Source of the DNA: an uncultured bacterium
GTDB lineage: Bacteria > Myxococcota_A > Bradymonadia > UBA7976 > VGTA01
DNA: 64,000 bases
NCBI GenBank assembly: GCA_943788935.1
Contig: CALSSE010000010.1
Coordinates: 372,001 to 436,000, forward strand
Direction: 5' to 3'
Shown here: piece by piece, positions 10,501 through 17,734 of the stretch
Numbering within the stretch: position 1 is the stretch's first letter
Layout of the letters: each line of letters begins with the position of its first letter
The notes under the pieces: model-generated
Told to the model about the DNA's origin: nothing
Database searches by the model: none
What the model saw: the letters and a program-made list of their open reading frames with translations, nothing else
Position numbers and translations under genes: made by a program

Positions 10501-10953
10501 GAGGGTAGCTTAGCCCAAAGGCCACTCGTTAAAGCGAGCTATTCAGAAGAGATTAAGCTCAATCATAATGGGGAGACGACTTATCAGCTACCCGCTGAAT
10601 GGCGAGATCAAGCACTGATGATTGAGGTCACAAGCGAGGGTCAGCGTCACTTACATACTTATTCACCGCAACATTTCACCCCTCATTTATTTCCTCAACA
10701 AGGACTCCTCCGTGTACTCACCCCTGAGCCTAAAGCCCAACCACTAGCGGGGGTTTATGTGAAAGTCTTTGCTAAGTTAAAGAGTGGTGAGGTTCGCTTC
10801 TATAAAGATGGATATACCGACTTTCGAGGTCTCTTAGACTACGTTAATGCTAACCCTGCTCCCAACTTAAGCTCCATTAAACAATTCTCCTTGCTCATCA
10901 TAGTCGAGGGCCGAGGAGCGACTACTCGCACGGTTATTCCTCCTGCACACTGA
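4528..10953 (+). CDS. Giant secreted protein (2141 aa), possible macroglobulin-like domains
   Basis: The start at ATG 4528 follows GGAG at a good distance. The N-terminus is a Sec signal peptide (hydrophobic FLSLLIVTLLMSVYPSLASA, cut near residue 37). Next comes an alpha-helical, repeat-rich part (about 40-480), then beta-rich segments resembling carboxypeptidase-regulatory or macroglobulin MG-type domains (about 540-1000, for example SASGLSVYIIDELGRQVSDA). A glycine/arginine-rich patch lies at about 1065-1095. Another helical region and beta region follow, ending in a block beginning RFYKDGYTDFRGLLDY. Similar very large proteins with that closing motif occur in Myxococcota and Planctomycetes as far as I recall, with no known role. 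No CGEQ thioester motif is visible, so it is not a classical alpha-2-macroglobulin. It stands alone as a transcription unit. Confidence 0.85.
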   Translation: MFIRPITIRPVMIPPSFLSLLIVTLLMSVYPSLASATPDQLWEDFIFTEQPREWVERLPEGSPDRIFFEILNAQTEGELDYASQRLESVKDQPRLTRLLAKLKARQTLLEITHERSKESWQSLLDLTNYPTPASAYLPPRQKQAQTHSKEATAHQLSDRELNNKVNLQETASGELTQRGLQRSLLEDLHSLSEQNKQSDEIQRKRLSRLKALKTLPIKGAVPLMMSLTPRYWRQLEWLDQLSDQQTLQLLSVPSLSEETQKRLVDHLLNMITESRRLNDPIVNLTVAEWDQYLEALSSLAPSLGHRANTLHAHLALAKLARAERTGEWPLDTLLTYLALPMDPRPLENVYRRSLGLTPPPSQKIYPTTQWVHKDQLDLFATQTGLSLKEEPSELVARHIEYHLKSHPNLTTFSPYVDQTLLKKMWAKAHLTSGGSPSNQELNQELKDYLESEDYEALVKLKTLSFSPYTLDRYRRDQAVELPLWVKGYKELQVRVYTLNMSALHDRYQNVPLNLDLSGMRANIHREINLIDDPLLIQRRSLKLPELSSAGSYIIDIQAGEAKIRSIIHKGTLTPYVDESASGLSVYIIDELGRQVSDAQVSLQDRVYNADDRGRYLIPYSATQEDQMIKITQGDLCVKQQINIPRERYSLSLHVATPQLRGGGSNQAHIRAQLMLNGEQLPISLLRNASLSLRVEGRDGTPQLRTVDRPQFDGSGELTLPITLPLGFQSVSFQLSGKIKPTSAEEMITLNSGQVSREYNTDLNSINIGDLYFLRSKGGSTLKVIGRNGEPISDVSLSIALHHKLLLNPLTFNKRSDQNGEVSLPKDLSMINIVEAIAIFANSDRARRHRWLLFDHHTSQPSRLTIAEGISRDFPWSGSDQTYLIKRSNRRILNDKLTINQGVAHLKPLSAGHYLLVDPDRHAYTPLTVFDSKVTLRDGLLSSTTGVTKHSPPSHLHIESVGIEQGAFTVNLKGVTPHARLHLVATPYALQTPLFKTFNDQRPLPKPSIKTNLSVSQYGSGGRISEELRYILRRQQSGGHTGVLAPSPSLLINRDDRGTATSIDQSMFGGLGVLGGGYGSGKVGGSRSNRRGRRRSINPFSPEAARGQLIDDSWRSWDFLKRGALVKWAIDISEADNSQGDQRLIQLPLSQLNGLGRVHLVLTDGHNSHARSVILPTEIKAEINAETLATRSLRAPPLKSGSKVTIIQRAQRVVKGEETLTLPSVNSLWKSYHSLESAYQLYARLLPSAKMHRLHELLTWPQLSDDERWALYDRVGSHEVDLFIYHKDPQFFKTYIAPLIAQKGNLSFLERWMIGAPIDVYLSPSRFESLNLFERILLLKRVKRLQRPDGQSTAEAYVKALLSHRPVAKSKLRALFQSALAPGLEDKKDQGTRHSLSKMKRSKRHSLAPELNSPLAPPPAPVPSSEPMEDEEVKSLERKRAQAPRLYKTEGATHLWSERRYHDRYTPDATLISVNQFWLDYAAHDPNDGPFLSAHFPEAATLFSAAWIALALLDLPFKAEKPTFDTREGEIKLAAKSHGLYFYEGAKSVTSPEKQRLTIQTEHCTVNLQGLVPDKCDHKALRAGVPLLTQVIVLNPSSKAVNFELNNPLPEGAIGLLGSNGGSVKTSVDVALRPRGVTSFEYYYYFPTIGTFTQGASYAIKEDKLIAVSSPNVLEVVKELSELNTESWREVARLGDDQEVFAYLERHHPREVDLSLIYNRLPRRGFYQRLIKSLSTQQVFIEKVWRYAIHHQDQERLAEAISLTPHLMSHLSPYFGTTSDTIPLKYDEYERLNAQHLDFDPLTVARAHARGKVDHITHPKLREEYLQRLKYLAHKPRDRWSSYDLLAVCYFLVKQGRLGDAEQVFNRVGAPSSELSEPHFNLFYDYLKSYLALSRGEVESALTLARSHIDVKHQAWRKRFRDLITPPQLAALEVEAERGERQTPNVLPVGRSLNVELNAEMLKISALNLKRAEINLYPMNLEILFSVQPSSLEGSLAQRPLVKASYSEEIKLNHNGETTYQLPAEWRDQALMIEVTSEGQRHLHTYSPQHFTPHLFPQQGLLRVLTPEPKAQPLAGVYVKVFAKLKSGEVRFYKDGYTDFRGLLDYVNANPAPNLSSIKQFSLLIIVEGRGATTRTVIPPAH

Positions 10954-11117
10954 GCTGCACATTATTACCTGAGTCCAGAATAGAGCTCATAAATCTCTCC
11001 AATGAGGAGCGTCTACTTAGCGTCATAATCTAGGTGAAATGTTTCTCATATTAGGTACGATATAGGTCTCAAATATGCGCAAATATTATTCAGTATTTAA
11101 CAGACTCGTGGAGGACT

Positions 11118-11825
11118 ATGTCTTTTGATGCCTTAGGGTTCGCCGGTTGTGGAACGCTCAACTTTTATCAGACAGGAGTAGCCCTAGCGCTTCAGAAGTA
11201 TGGGCTTGGTGATCATCTTCTCTTCACTGGAGCCTCCGCAGGCTCAGGGTTAAGCGTACTTTTGGCCGGTGGTATAGAGGCGGGTGAGATCTTTGAGGTT
11301 GCCGATCGTATTCTCCGACCACATCAAGGAAAAAACATTCTTCTACATCCCCGGATTTTACGAGAATTCGCTGATCAGTTTCTTAATCACTTCATCAATG
11401 AATCACTTCTCAATAAAATTGGAGATCGGGTGTATATCTCCATTACCAGGCTTAAGCCCTATGGAAACCTCTTGGTTAACCAATTTAGAAATACTGAAGA
11501 CTTATATGAAGCGATTCGAGCGAGCTGCCACATCCCCTCGATCCAATCTCCAAGCGTCTCTTTCCGAGGACAAGCCTGTGTAGATGGTGGGTTCTCCCTC
11601 AATAACCCGAAAGTAGGGCGTCAATGTCTGCGGGTCAGTCCCTTCTTTTTCGATCCAAGAATGACCATTCGCCCAAGAGTATTCACTCCCCCTTGGTGGA
11701 CCGTGATCGTCCCTAGTGCCCATCGAGCACAACAGATATTCACCCGAGGAGTGCGAGATGGAGAGCGTTATCTCAAAGAGATATCAGATGAAGTCTCGCG
11801 CTCTTCTGCGGGAACAGATATCTAA
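11118..11825 (+). CDS. Patatin-like phospholipase, ATGL/PNPLA2-type
   Basis: 235 residues with the patatin Ser-Asp dyad. The nucleophile elbow GASAGSG has Ser40, and the DGG/DGA motif VDGGFS has Asp156. The oxyanion loop begins LGFAGCGTLNFYQTGVALAL, which resembles the FAGCGFLGVYHIGV opening of animal adipose triglyceride lipase more than the usual bacterial GGGxRG form. It should hydrolyse acyl esters of lipids. There is no signal peptide, so it is probably cytoplasmic or membrane-associated. GGAGG lies just before the start. It is convergent with folE2. Confidence 0.88.
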   Translation: MSFDALGFAGCGTLNFYQTGVALALQKYGLGDHLLFTGASAGSGLSVLLAGGIEAGEIFEVADRILRPHQGKNILLHPRILREFADQFLNHFINESLLNKIGDRVYISITRLKPYGNLLVNQFRNTEDLYEAIRASCHIPSIQSPSVSFRGQACVDGGFSLNNPKVGRQCLRVSPFFFDPRMTIRPRVFTPPWWTVIVPSAHRAQQIFTRGVRDGERYLKEISDEVSRSSAGTDI

Positions 11826-11833
11826 GAGAGTAA

Positions 11834-11846
11834 AGACTTGAAGTCT
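11834..11846. terminator. Small palindrome between convergent genes (weak terminator candidate)
   Basis: AGACTTGAAGTCT can fold into a 5-bp stem with a 3-base loop, flanked by GAGAG and CTCTC. It lies between the ends of the patatin gene and folE2. No T-run follows, so a role in termination is doubtful. Confidence 0.22.
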
Positions 11847-11873
11847 CTCAGCGATCGCTAGTCCATGTGGGGC

Positions 11874-12695
11874 TCAAGTGGTTTGCCCAGTCGTTTGCTT
11901 CATGGGTCTAGCCCACTTGATCTCCGCGAACGCACCATGATTATGGATGCTCTCATGATTCACTGCATGTACTCTAAACCAAATGACACGATTGTCAGCT
12001 TTGAGCTTAGCCGCTACGTTTCGGACCATATCCTCCACGAAGACCGGGTTATCATATGCTTGCATTGTCACATAACGCTCATCATCTCTTTTGAGGAGTG
12101 GATAGACGGGGGCTGAGGCGCTGCTCTCCGCCACCCCCACTAACTCTTCAATCCAAATAAGCTGTGGACGATGATCGGTATCGAGAGCGCTCCTGACCTC
12201 AATGGTGATATAGCCTCGTTGATTATGGGCCCCATAGTCACTGATCGCCTTACTACATGGACATAAACTTGTCACAGGAACTTGGACGCCGAGAACAAAG
12301 TCTTCTTTTTGATGATTTGACTCACCATGAAACCAACATTCATAGTCCATCAAGCCTTTAGCGCCTGAGGCGGGTGCTGCTCGCTCTAGGAAGTAAGGGA
12401 AGTCTACTTCAATGCGGGCAGTTTCAGCTTCTAGTCTAGTCTTCAGTGTCTGGAGTATAGTGGGGAGAGTGTTCATCGTGACCTCTCCTCTATGATCATT
12501 GAGCACCTCAAGAAACCTGCTCATATGGGTCCCTTTAAAGTGATGAGAGAGACTCACTGACATCTTTATGGAGGCGACAGTCGACTGTCTCTCTGCTGCT
12601 TGATCAAGTACTATAATCGGATAGCGAAGACCGCTCACCCCGACCTCATCGATGTCTATTTGACGTTCATCGCTTTGGTTCTGCATATCAATCAT
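11874..12695 (-). CDS. folE2: GTP cyclohydrolase FolE2 (type IB)
   Basis: 273 residues, the normal length for FolE2, which makes 7,8-dihydroneopterin triphosphate from GTP, the first step of folate and queuosine-type pathways. The family's metal-site Cys lies in VTSLCPCSKAISDYGAHNQRG (C145 and C147), and the His-rich HAVNHESIHNHGAFAEI block closes the protein. The start is preceded by AAAGG. FolE2 differs from FolE in not needing zinc and is often induced by zinc shortage in other bacteria. Here it is a single gene with no obvious Zur box, so it may simply be the housekeeping enzyme. A COG0523 metallochaperone gene lies 22 kb away. Confidence 0.95.
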   Translation of the reverse strand: MIDMQNQSDERQIDIDEVGVSGLRYPIIVLDQAAERQSTVASIKMSVSLSHHFKGTHMSRFLEVLNDHRGEVTMNTLPTILQTLKTRLEAETARIEVDFPYFLERAAPASGAKGLMDYECWFHGESNHQKEDFVLGVQVPVTSLCPCSKAISDYGAHNQRGYITIEVRSALDTDHRPQLIWIEELVGVAESSASAPVYPLLKRDDERYVTMQAYDNPVFVEDMVRNVAAKLKADNRVIWFRVHAVNHESIHNHGAFAEIKWARPMKQTTGQTT

Positions 12696-13083
12696 CGTAT
12701 ATCCTTTGATTATGGGCTAAGTCTGTATATGCATATTTCCATTTTGAAAGTGATCTCACCACAGAGGTAAGCTGCGAGACCATATATGAAGTCAGATGAG
12801 AGGTAAACACAACACTCAGGAGATCGAGTGTATAATATTAGGTAGCCTCTCTCATATAGCTCTCTAAATGTACTCTGCCAAGTGGATACGTTGATAGACT
12901 CACTTCGCTGCTTTCACTTATTCTTGCCACTTATTCTTGCCACTTATTCTTGCTACATTCACTTATTGATCTGTCATGCAGGCCACTCTAATCTGAGTGT
13001 GCTCAAGAACACATACTCGCAACAGGTGTTCTTTTGACTCATCGCTCACGATTCATCTCTCCTTCCCTTTTAAAGAGACCTCA
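12696..13083. other. Divergent intergenic region with promoters for folE2 and the PhoD-like gene
   Basis: 388 bp between divergent genes. It holds the folE2 ribosome site, a 13-bp tandem array (described separately) and an open leader that extends the downstream reading frame to an ATG at 12997. I found no convincing -10/-35 pair or palindromic operator. Confidence 0.5.
12915..12953. repeat. 13-bp tandem repeat, three perfect copies
   Basis: cacttattcttgc is repeated three times without interruption, followed by a degenerate fourth copy to about 12968. It is AT-rich and lies in the gap between two divergent genes. Confidence 0.85.
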
Positions 13084-14484
13084 ATGCACCTTTATCATCG
13101 CTCATCGATTAAGATCTCAACTCAGGCTATTTTTTTATCTCTGATTCCCTTCGTTCTTTACCTCACCTCTGCGAGTTCATCTACCGCCCTCCCTCGCGCT
13201 GAGACGTCATTGGTTCGCTCTGGACCTATGGTCGGGTTTGGTGGTCACCAAGAGGTCACTCTGTGGTTGCAGACTCATAAGCCAGGGCTTGTTCAATTTA
13301 AATATTGGCCAAAAGGTCAACCCAAGCGGGCTAAGATGAGCGCGAAAATTGCTACTGATCAAGCGCACCATCTGATCGCTAAACCTACTCTCAGCGCTTT
13401 ACCCTCTGGTACTCACTTTGAATATCAGGTCTTTGTCGATGGCATAATCCAGAGATTTGACTATCCCCTCAAGTTCCAAACCCAAGTTCGTTGGCAACGA
13501 AAGACCTCTCCTCCCGACTTTAAGATGGCTATCGGTTCTTGCGCTTACTTCAATCTCGATGACCAAGATCATTATGGTGGAGGCTATGGTATCTTTGAGC
13601 AGATTAGGTCACAGAGCCCTGACATCATGTTATGGCTCGGTGACAACCTTTACCTTGGACCTGAAGATTGGTCTTCTACTGAAGGTATTTATAGAAGGTA
13701 CGGCATTCAAAGATCACAAGCGAGTATTCAGGCTCTCTTGGGGAGCGTTCATCATTATGCGATTTGGGATGATCATGATTATGGATCCAATGATGCGAAT
13801 CGTAGCTTTCCTCTCAAAGGGGCTTCTCGTAAAGCATTTCAAGATTTTTGGGCGAACCCTAGCTATGGACTCCCCGAGCTCCCCGGTGTCTTCGGGATCT
13901 TCTCTTGGAGCGATGTCGATGTTTTCTTACTAGATGATCGCACATATCGAGCCGCCGGTAACACCCCTGACTCAAGAGATAAACCGCTGCTTGGGGATGC
14001 TCAACTACAGTGGCTTTTAGATGCGCTCGCTGCTAGCCGAGCTACATTTAAGATCATCGCTATCGGGTCGCAAGTTCTCAACCCTTTTAGTCGGTTTGAA
14101 GGATACTCTCAGCATGCTGTAGAGAAGACCAAGCTCCTTCAAGGCATTCAAGATTATCAGATTGAGGGGGTAGTCTTCCTCAGCGGTGACCGGCACTTTA
14201 CTGAGTTGAATAAGCTAAATATCGACCCATGGTTCTATCCTCTCTATGACTTCACCTCATCTCCACTCACAAGCGGCGTCGCCTCTTCAGTAGAGGATGA
14301 GCGGATCAACCCTTTGCGCGTACCGGGAACTCTCATCGCTGATCAGCGAAGTTTTGGGATGGTGTCAGTCATCGGGAGAGGAGAAGAACGCCAAATCCAA
14401 CTATCAGCCTTAAATGAAGGAGGCCAGGTGTTGTGGACACGGAGCATTAAAGCGAGTGAGCTAAAGATCCCTAAGAGTCTATGA
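13084..14484 (+). CDS. PhoD-like alkaline phosphatase/phosphodiesterase, exported
   Basis: I chose ATG 13084 because a clear Sec signal peptide starts there (MHLYHRSSIKISTQAIFLSL, hydrophobic to about 35). The frame is open to ATG 12997, but the added 29 residues do not look like protein of this family. An N-terminal fibronectin-like region precedes the metallophosphatase domain. Metal-site motifs are visible: AIGSCAYFN (Cys), LWLGDNLYLG, IWDDHDYG and FLSGDRHFTE. These match PhoD, a Fe/Ca phosphodiesterase that frees phosphate from nucleic acids or teichoic-type polymers outside the cytoplasm. A second, differently exported PhoD lies at 28043. No Pho box was seen upstream. Confidence 0.88.
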   Translation: MHLYHRSSIKISTQAIFLSLIPFVLYLTSASSSTALPRAETSLVRSGPMVGFGGHQEVTLWLQTHKPGLVQFKYWPKGQPKRAKMSAKIATDQAHHLIAKPTLSALPSGTHFEYQVFVDGIIQRFDYPLKFQTQVRWQRKTSPPDFKMAIGSCAYFNLDDQDHYGGGYGIFEQIRSQSPDIMLWLGDNLYLGPEDWSSTEGIYRRYGIQRSQASIQALLGSVHHYAIWDDHDYGSNDANRSFPLKGASRKAFQDFWANPSYGLPELPGVFGIFSWSDVDVFLLDDRTYRAAGNTPDSRDKPLLGDAQLQWLLDALAASRATFKIIAIGSQVLNPFSRFEGYSQHAVEKTKLLQGIQDYQIEGVVFLSGDRHFTELNKLNIDPWFYPLYDFTSSPLTSGVASSVEDERINPLRVPGTLIADQRSFGMVSVIGRGEERQIQLSALNEGGQVLWTRSIKASELKIPKSL

Positions 14485-14548
14485 TTCAACCACTTGAGAT
14501 CTGGACTCGCTATCTCCCAGAGAAGATGAGCCGCTATTGTCATTCATC

Positions 14549-15757
14549 TTAGTCTTGTTGCTCAGGCTCTGAGTCTCGTTGCTCAGGTTCTGAGTCTCGT
14601 TGCTCAGGTTCTGAGTCTCGTTGTGCAGGTTCTGAGTCTCGTTGTGCAGGTTCTGAGTCTCGTTGTGCAGGTTCTGAACCTCGATATGTAGACCCTGAGT
14701 CTCTTTGTGCAGCAGCTCTCTCTCGGGCCCTCCTTTTCTCTTTCTTTTCTGCTTCTTGTTGGGCGTCATCTGCATCATAGGCTTTAATGATCGCTCTCAC
14801 GAGGGGATGTCTCACCACATCCACGGTGGTTAACTCCATATGGGCAATCCCAGGGAGTCCACTTAACAAGCGAAGGGCTTGCGCTAAGCCGCTTTGTCGA
14901 CGATCTCCTAGATCAGTTTGGGTGATATCACCAGTGATGACCGCTTTTGAAGAGTACCCAATGCGAGTCAAGAACATCTTCATCTGCTCTTTCGTTGAAT
15001 TTTGGGCCTCATCGAGGATCACGAAGGATTGATTGAGGGTGCGACCTCTCATAAAAGCGAGAGGAGCGACTTCAACGACCTTATCCTCGATCGCTTTCGT
15101 AGCGACTTCAGGTCCTAGCATCTCGAACATAGCATCATATAGAGGCCTTAAGTAAGGGTTCACCTTATCGATGAGACTGCCCGGTAAAAACCCCAACTTT
15201 TCTCCGGCCTCTACTGCAGGCCTCGTGAGAACGATCCTCTTCACTTGGTGATTTTTGAGCGCATGAACCGCACAAGCCATCGCCAAGTATGTCTTACCCG
15301 TTCCTGCAGGACCGACACCAAAGGTGATATCATGTTGAGTGATCAGCTCAAGGTAGCGTCGCTGATTGGCTGTCTTTGGCTGGATTGTTCGTCGGTCAAA
15401 GGTCACGAGTCTGGGGATGGAGCCGCTCAAGCTCAAGTCCCCTTCATCTCCTACAGAGCTATCGAGCGCCTCATCTGGGGCTTCTTCTGATTCATAAATA
15501 CCCATAACTCTTTCGATCTCATGTAAAAAAACCGGCTGTCCTTGTTCGATGAGACCTAAGAGGGTCTGTATCACTCGATGAGCGAACTCAACGAGATCAG
15601 TCGCTCCATAAATACTGAGCTTTTGCCCTCTCGCATATAGCTTAACTTTTAGTCTCCGCTCGAGCAGCCTTCGATGCGTGTCATTTGGGCCAAACAACGA
15701 GAGGATCATCCGCTCGCTAGGGATCTCTATTTGAACTGTGTGTTGAGTATCAGACAA
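14549..15757 (-). CDS. phoH: PhoH family ATPase with repeat tail
   Basis: 402 residues. An N-terminal KH-like part (about 10-70) precedes the PhoH ATPase core: Walker A GPAGTGKT at 149-156 and Walker B FVILDEAQN near 245. The family is a cytoplasmic nucleotide-binding protein linked to RNA metabolism, often next to ybeY, which is not seen here. The start codon is TTG at 15757, decided by AAGGAG seven bases before it. The C-terminal 50 residues are an expanded QRDSEPx repeat not found in ordinary PhoH proteins. It is the last gene of a close-packed minus-strand run and lies 11 bp after the preceding lipoprotein gene. Confidence 0.93.
   Translation of the reverse strand: MSDTQHTVQIEIPSERMILSLFGPNDTHRRLLERRLKVKLYARGQKLSIYGATDLVEFAHRVIQTLLGLIEQGQPVFLHEIERVMGIYESEEAPDEALDSSVGDEGDLSLSGSIPRLVTFDRRTIQPKTANQRRYLELITQHDITFGVGPAGTGKTYLAMACAVHALKNHQVKRIVLTRPAVEAGEKLGFLPGSLIDKVNPYLRPLYDAMFEMLGPEVATKAIEDKVVEVAPLAFMRGRTLNQSFVILDEAQNSTKEQMKMFLTRIGYSSKAVITGDITQTDLGDRRQSGLAQALRLLSGLPGIAHMELTTVDVVRHPLVRAIIKAYDADDAQQEAEKKEKRRARERAAAQRDSGSTYRGSEPAQRDSEPAQRDSEPAQRDSEPEQRDSEPEQRDSEPEQQD
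14552..14710. repeat. 21-bp tandem repeat inside the 3' end of phoH
   Basis: The unit gttgctcaggttctgagtctc (and a variant with gttgtgcag) is repeated about seven times and decays at both ends. Because 21 is a multiple of three, it adds seven-residue units QRDSEPA/QRDSEPE to PhoH. A second minus-strand frame through the array is also open for 99 codons (14479-14778) but has no sign of being a gene. Confidence 0.85.
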
Positions 15758-15768
15758 GCGTTATCTCC

Positions 15769-16416
15769 TTAGGTTTCAGTCGTCGCGTCACGTAAGTTTC
15801 CTCTGGCTCGCCACTCCATTAATTCACCTCGACTAGAGAGGGAGATTGTTAATAATATTCCAAGGCCATTAAGCATAGCTATTCCTAATGGTTCGACAGG
15901 AAGACCCTCTAGGTCAAAGAGAAATATACGTGCTTGATGAAAATAACACCCTGGCGGTTCTTCACCTTCTGCAAATAATAGATACCATTCTCGAGTATCA
16001 TGCACTCCATAGTACGTATCGCTGAAAGGCTCATCGACCTTGAGATCAATGAAAATATCAACTTGATCTGGATCAAAGTCACCGATAAACCTCAAAGAGA
16101 GATCAACGTGGTGTCCACCCTGCAGACCATATTCCATCGGGAGATCTAAAGGATCAGTCGAGTCTCCCATGGTCTCCGATGCTCTAAAGGGCCTCCCAAA
16201 ACCATAGCGTAGCTCTACACCTGTGTGACTCTCATCTAGGCTCTCACCGCACAGAGACTCTCTTGGAGGTTCATCTTCAGTGACCGAGGGATCATCACCG
16301 TCGATGACACAGCTGACGAAGAGACCACTAAAAATCAAAGCGCTTAGGCATAGGATTAGGAGCTCTCTCGAAGAGGAGTGTAGATGACGCTCTTGATCGC
16401 TGTGACCCAAAATCAA
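15769..16416 (-). CDS. Hypothetical lipoprotein
   Basis: 215 residues that I do not recognise. The N-terminus carries a signal peptide ending in a lipobox (SGLFVSC, Cys36) followed by an acidic stretch. The mature part is beta-rich with three Cys. The only sensible start is TTG 16416, which overlaps the stop of the upstream zinc-ribbon gene as TTGA, a sign of coupled translation. Its role in the run is unknown. Confidence 0.72.
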   Translation of the reverse strand: MILGHSDQERHLHSSSRELLILCLSALIFSGLFVSCVIDGDDPSVTEDEPPRESLCGESLDESHTGVELRYGFGRPFRASETMGDSTDPLDLPMEYGLQGGHHVDLSLRFIGDFDPDQVDIFIDLKVDEPFSDTYYGVHDTREWYLLFAEGEEPPGCYFHQARIFLFDLEGLPVEPLGIAMLNGLGILLTISLSSRGELMEWRARGNLRDATTET

Positions 16417-16712
16417 GTACCTGTAGAGTCCGCACTGCTACTGCCGGTAGAGCTCGTCACAGCAGGAGCGCTAGAGCTAGAGCTCTCTCCCCCATCTGAA
16501 CTAGCGCTCGACTGCCCTTGATTGCTCTTGCCGCTATACCCTTCATTATACCACCCTCCCCCTTTGAGCTGAAAGGAGGTTCGAGAGAGCATCTTGTTAA
16601 GCTGTCCCTCAGCGTGGCAAAGCTCACACGAGCTTGGAGCAGGAGCGCTCATCTTAGCCAACACTCGAAATGACTGATTACATGCACCACAGTGATAAGA
16701 ATAGATCGGCAT
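16413..16712 (-). CDS. FmdB-type zinc-ribbon protein
   Basis: 99 residues. It begins with the family signature MPIYSYHCGACNQSF, has a second Cys pair (CELCHAEG) and then LSRTSFQLKGGGWY, the standard FmdB/CxxC_CxxC_SSSS regulatory-protein layout. A Ser-rich tail follows. I chose ATG 16712 because AGGAG lies just ahead. The frame extends to 16880, but that part overlaps the PHP gene and is not family sequence. The function of the family is unclear; a small metal-binding or regulatory role is assumed. Confidence 0.9.
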   Translation of the reverse strand: MPIYSYHCGACNQSFRVLAKMSAPAPSSCELCHAEGQLNKMLSRTSFQLKGGGWYNEGYSGKSNQGQSSASSDGGESSSSSAPAVTSSTGSSSADSTGT

Positions 16713-16722
16713 TCGTCGTCTC

Positions 16723-17649
16723 CTAAGACCTGTTTGACGTCCTGCTTTTATTGTGTGAACGACTTCTATCACCCCCCTCTCCTCTAGAGGAATGGCTGGA
16801 GCGACCAGAGCGTGGAGAGTGATCCGTTTTAGAGCCTCGTCCCCACCTTCCACCGGGCTTGAAGTTCTGTATAGGCTCATCTACCTCATATCCTCTTCGA
16901 CGATCGAGCTCATTCAGGGCGGCTTTTCGCTCTCTCTCTTCGAGAGTCTGCCGACGAGGCCCCTCATCAGCGACAACTCCCTGATAGCGGGCACGGGGAA
17001 ACATCGGATCTTCAAACTCAATCGGCCAACAGAGAGAGACGCTTAAGGCTTCACAGAGTTGAGCTTGGGTCTCTACGTCCTCGCTAAACACCGTAGCTGC
17101 ACTCCCTATGAAGTGACAGTCTCCACTTGAGCTGCCCACTCTTGACCATCCTTTCATCTCTGCGATCTGGTCACAGAGATAGTCACGATGAGGCAAACCA
17201 CGACCGACCCGAGTCTCTACAGCATCTATATCAGCTAGAGTAAAGGCTCTATCGCCCCATGATCGACCACTTAACCTAGAGTAGGGATGGCAGATGATTA
17301 AGGCTCCTTCAAACTGACTTAGTTTCTCTCGTAAGGCCTCTTCTGACCATAACTCAAGATCCTCATCTTCAGATTTGAAGCGTTGGTCTTCAGTGGGACC
17401 CCATGACGCTCCAAAGAACTTTTTGTCGGCCTCACTAGGAATAAATACTAAGTCTCCATGCTCAGTCTTTAGTTCAACGCCTACAAAACAAGTAAACTCA
17501 TCATCAAGGAGGGCTCTTAAGTAGGGCTTGGCCTCTTCAGCGCTGTGGGTACAAGTGATAACGGCACCATCCATACTCGCTTCAATCATCTTATCGATGA
17601 GCTCTTCAGGAGTGAGGCCATTGGGGTTAACATGGGGGTCTATGAGCAT
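16723..17649 (-). CDS. PHP-domain metal-dependent phosphoesterase-like protein
   Basis: I placed the start at ATG 17649 (MLIDPHVNPNGLTPEELID), where PHP proteins begin. AAAGG lies ahead, and the longer frame to 17802 would overlap the upstream gene by 68 bp. Motifs correspond to PHP metal sites but are altered: DPHVNPNG for DLHxHS, TCTHSAEE for TDHD, ICHPYSR for AHP and SSSGDCHFIG for GSDAH. It is a likely phosphoesterase with a changed metal set. The last 60 residues are rich in Arg, Ser, Gly and His and look disordered, possibly binding nucleic acid. Confidence 0.8.
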   Translation of the reverse strand: MLIDPHVNPNGLTPEELIDKMIEASMDGAVITCTHSAEEAKPYLRALLDDEFTCFVGVELKTEHGDLVFIPSEADKKFFGASWGPTEDQRFKSEDEDLELWSEEALREKLSQFEGALIICHPYSRLSGRSWGDRAFTLADIDAVETRVGRGLPHRDYLCDQIAEMKGWSRVGSSSGDCHFIGSAATVFSEDVETQAQLCEALSVSLCWPIEFEDPMFPRARYQGVVADEGPRRQTLEERERKAALNELDRRRGYEVDEPIQNFKPGGRWGRGSKTDHSPRSGRSSHSSRGEGGDRSRSHNKSRTSNRS

Positions 17650-17734
17650 GGAGCCCAACCTTTCTATTCTATTTATAAAATCGCTGATGACCGATGGGGA
17701 GTCGTTGATAATTGGGAGAACTCGCGAAGGATGA

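Noticed and set aside
12997..13083. N-terminal extension of the PhoD-like gene
   Set aside because: The added residues precede a normal signal peptide and have no family match.
14479..14778. Repeat-coded 99-codon frame with HNETQNL units
   Set aside because: It is the second frame of the 21-bp array in phoH. The PhoH frame is supported by the conserved ATPase domain.
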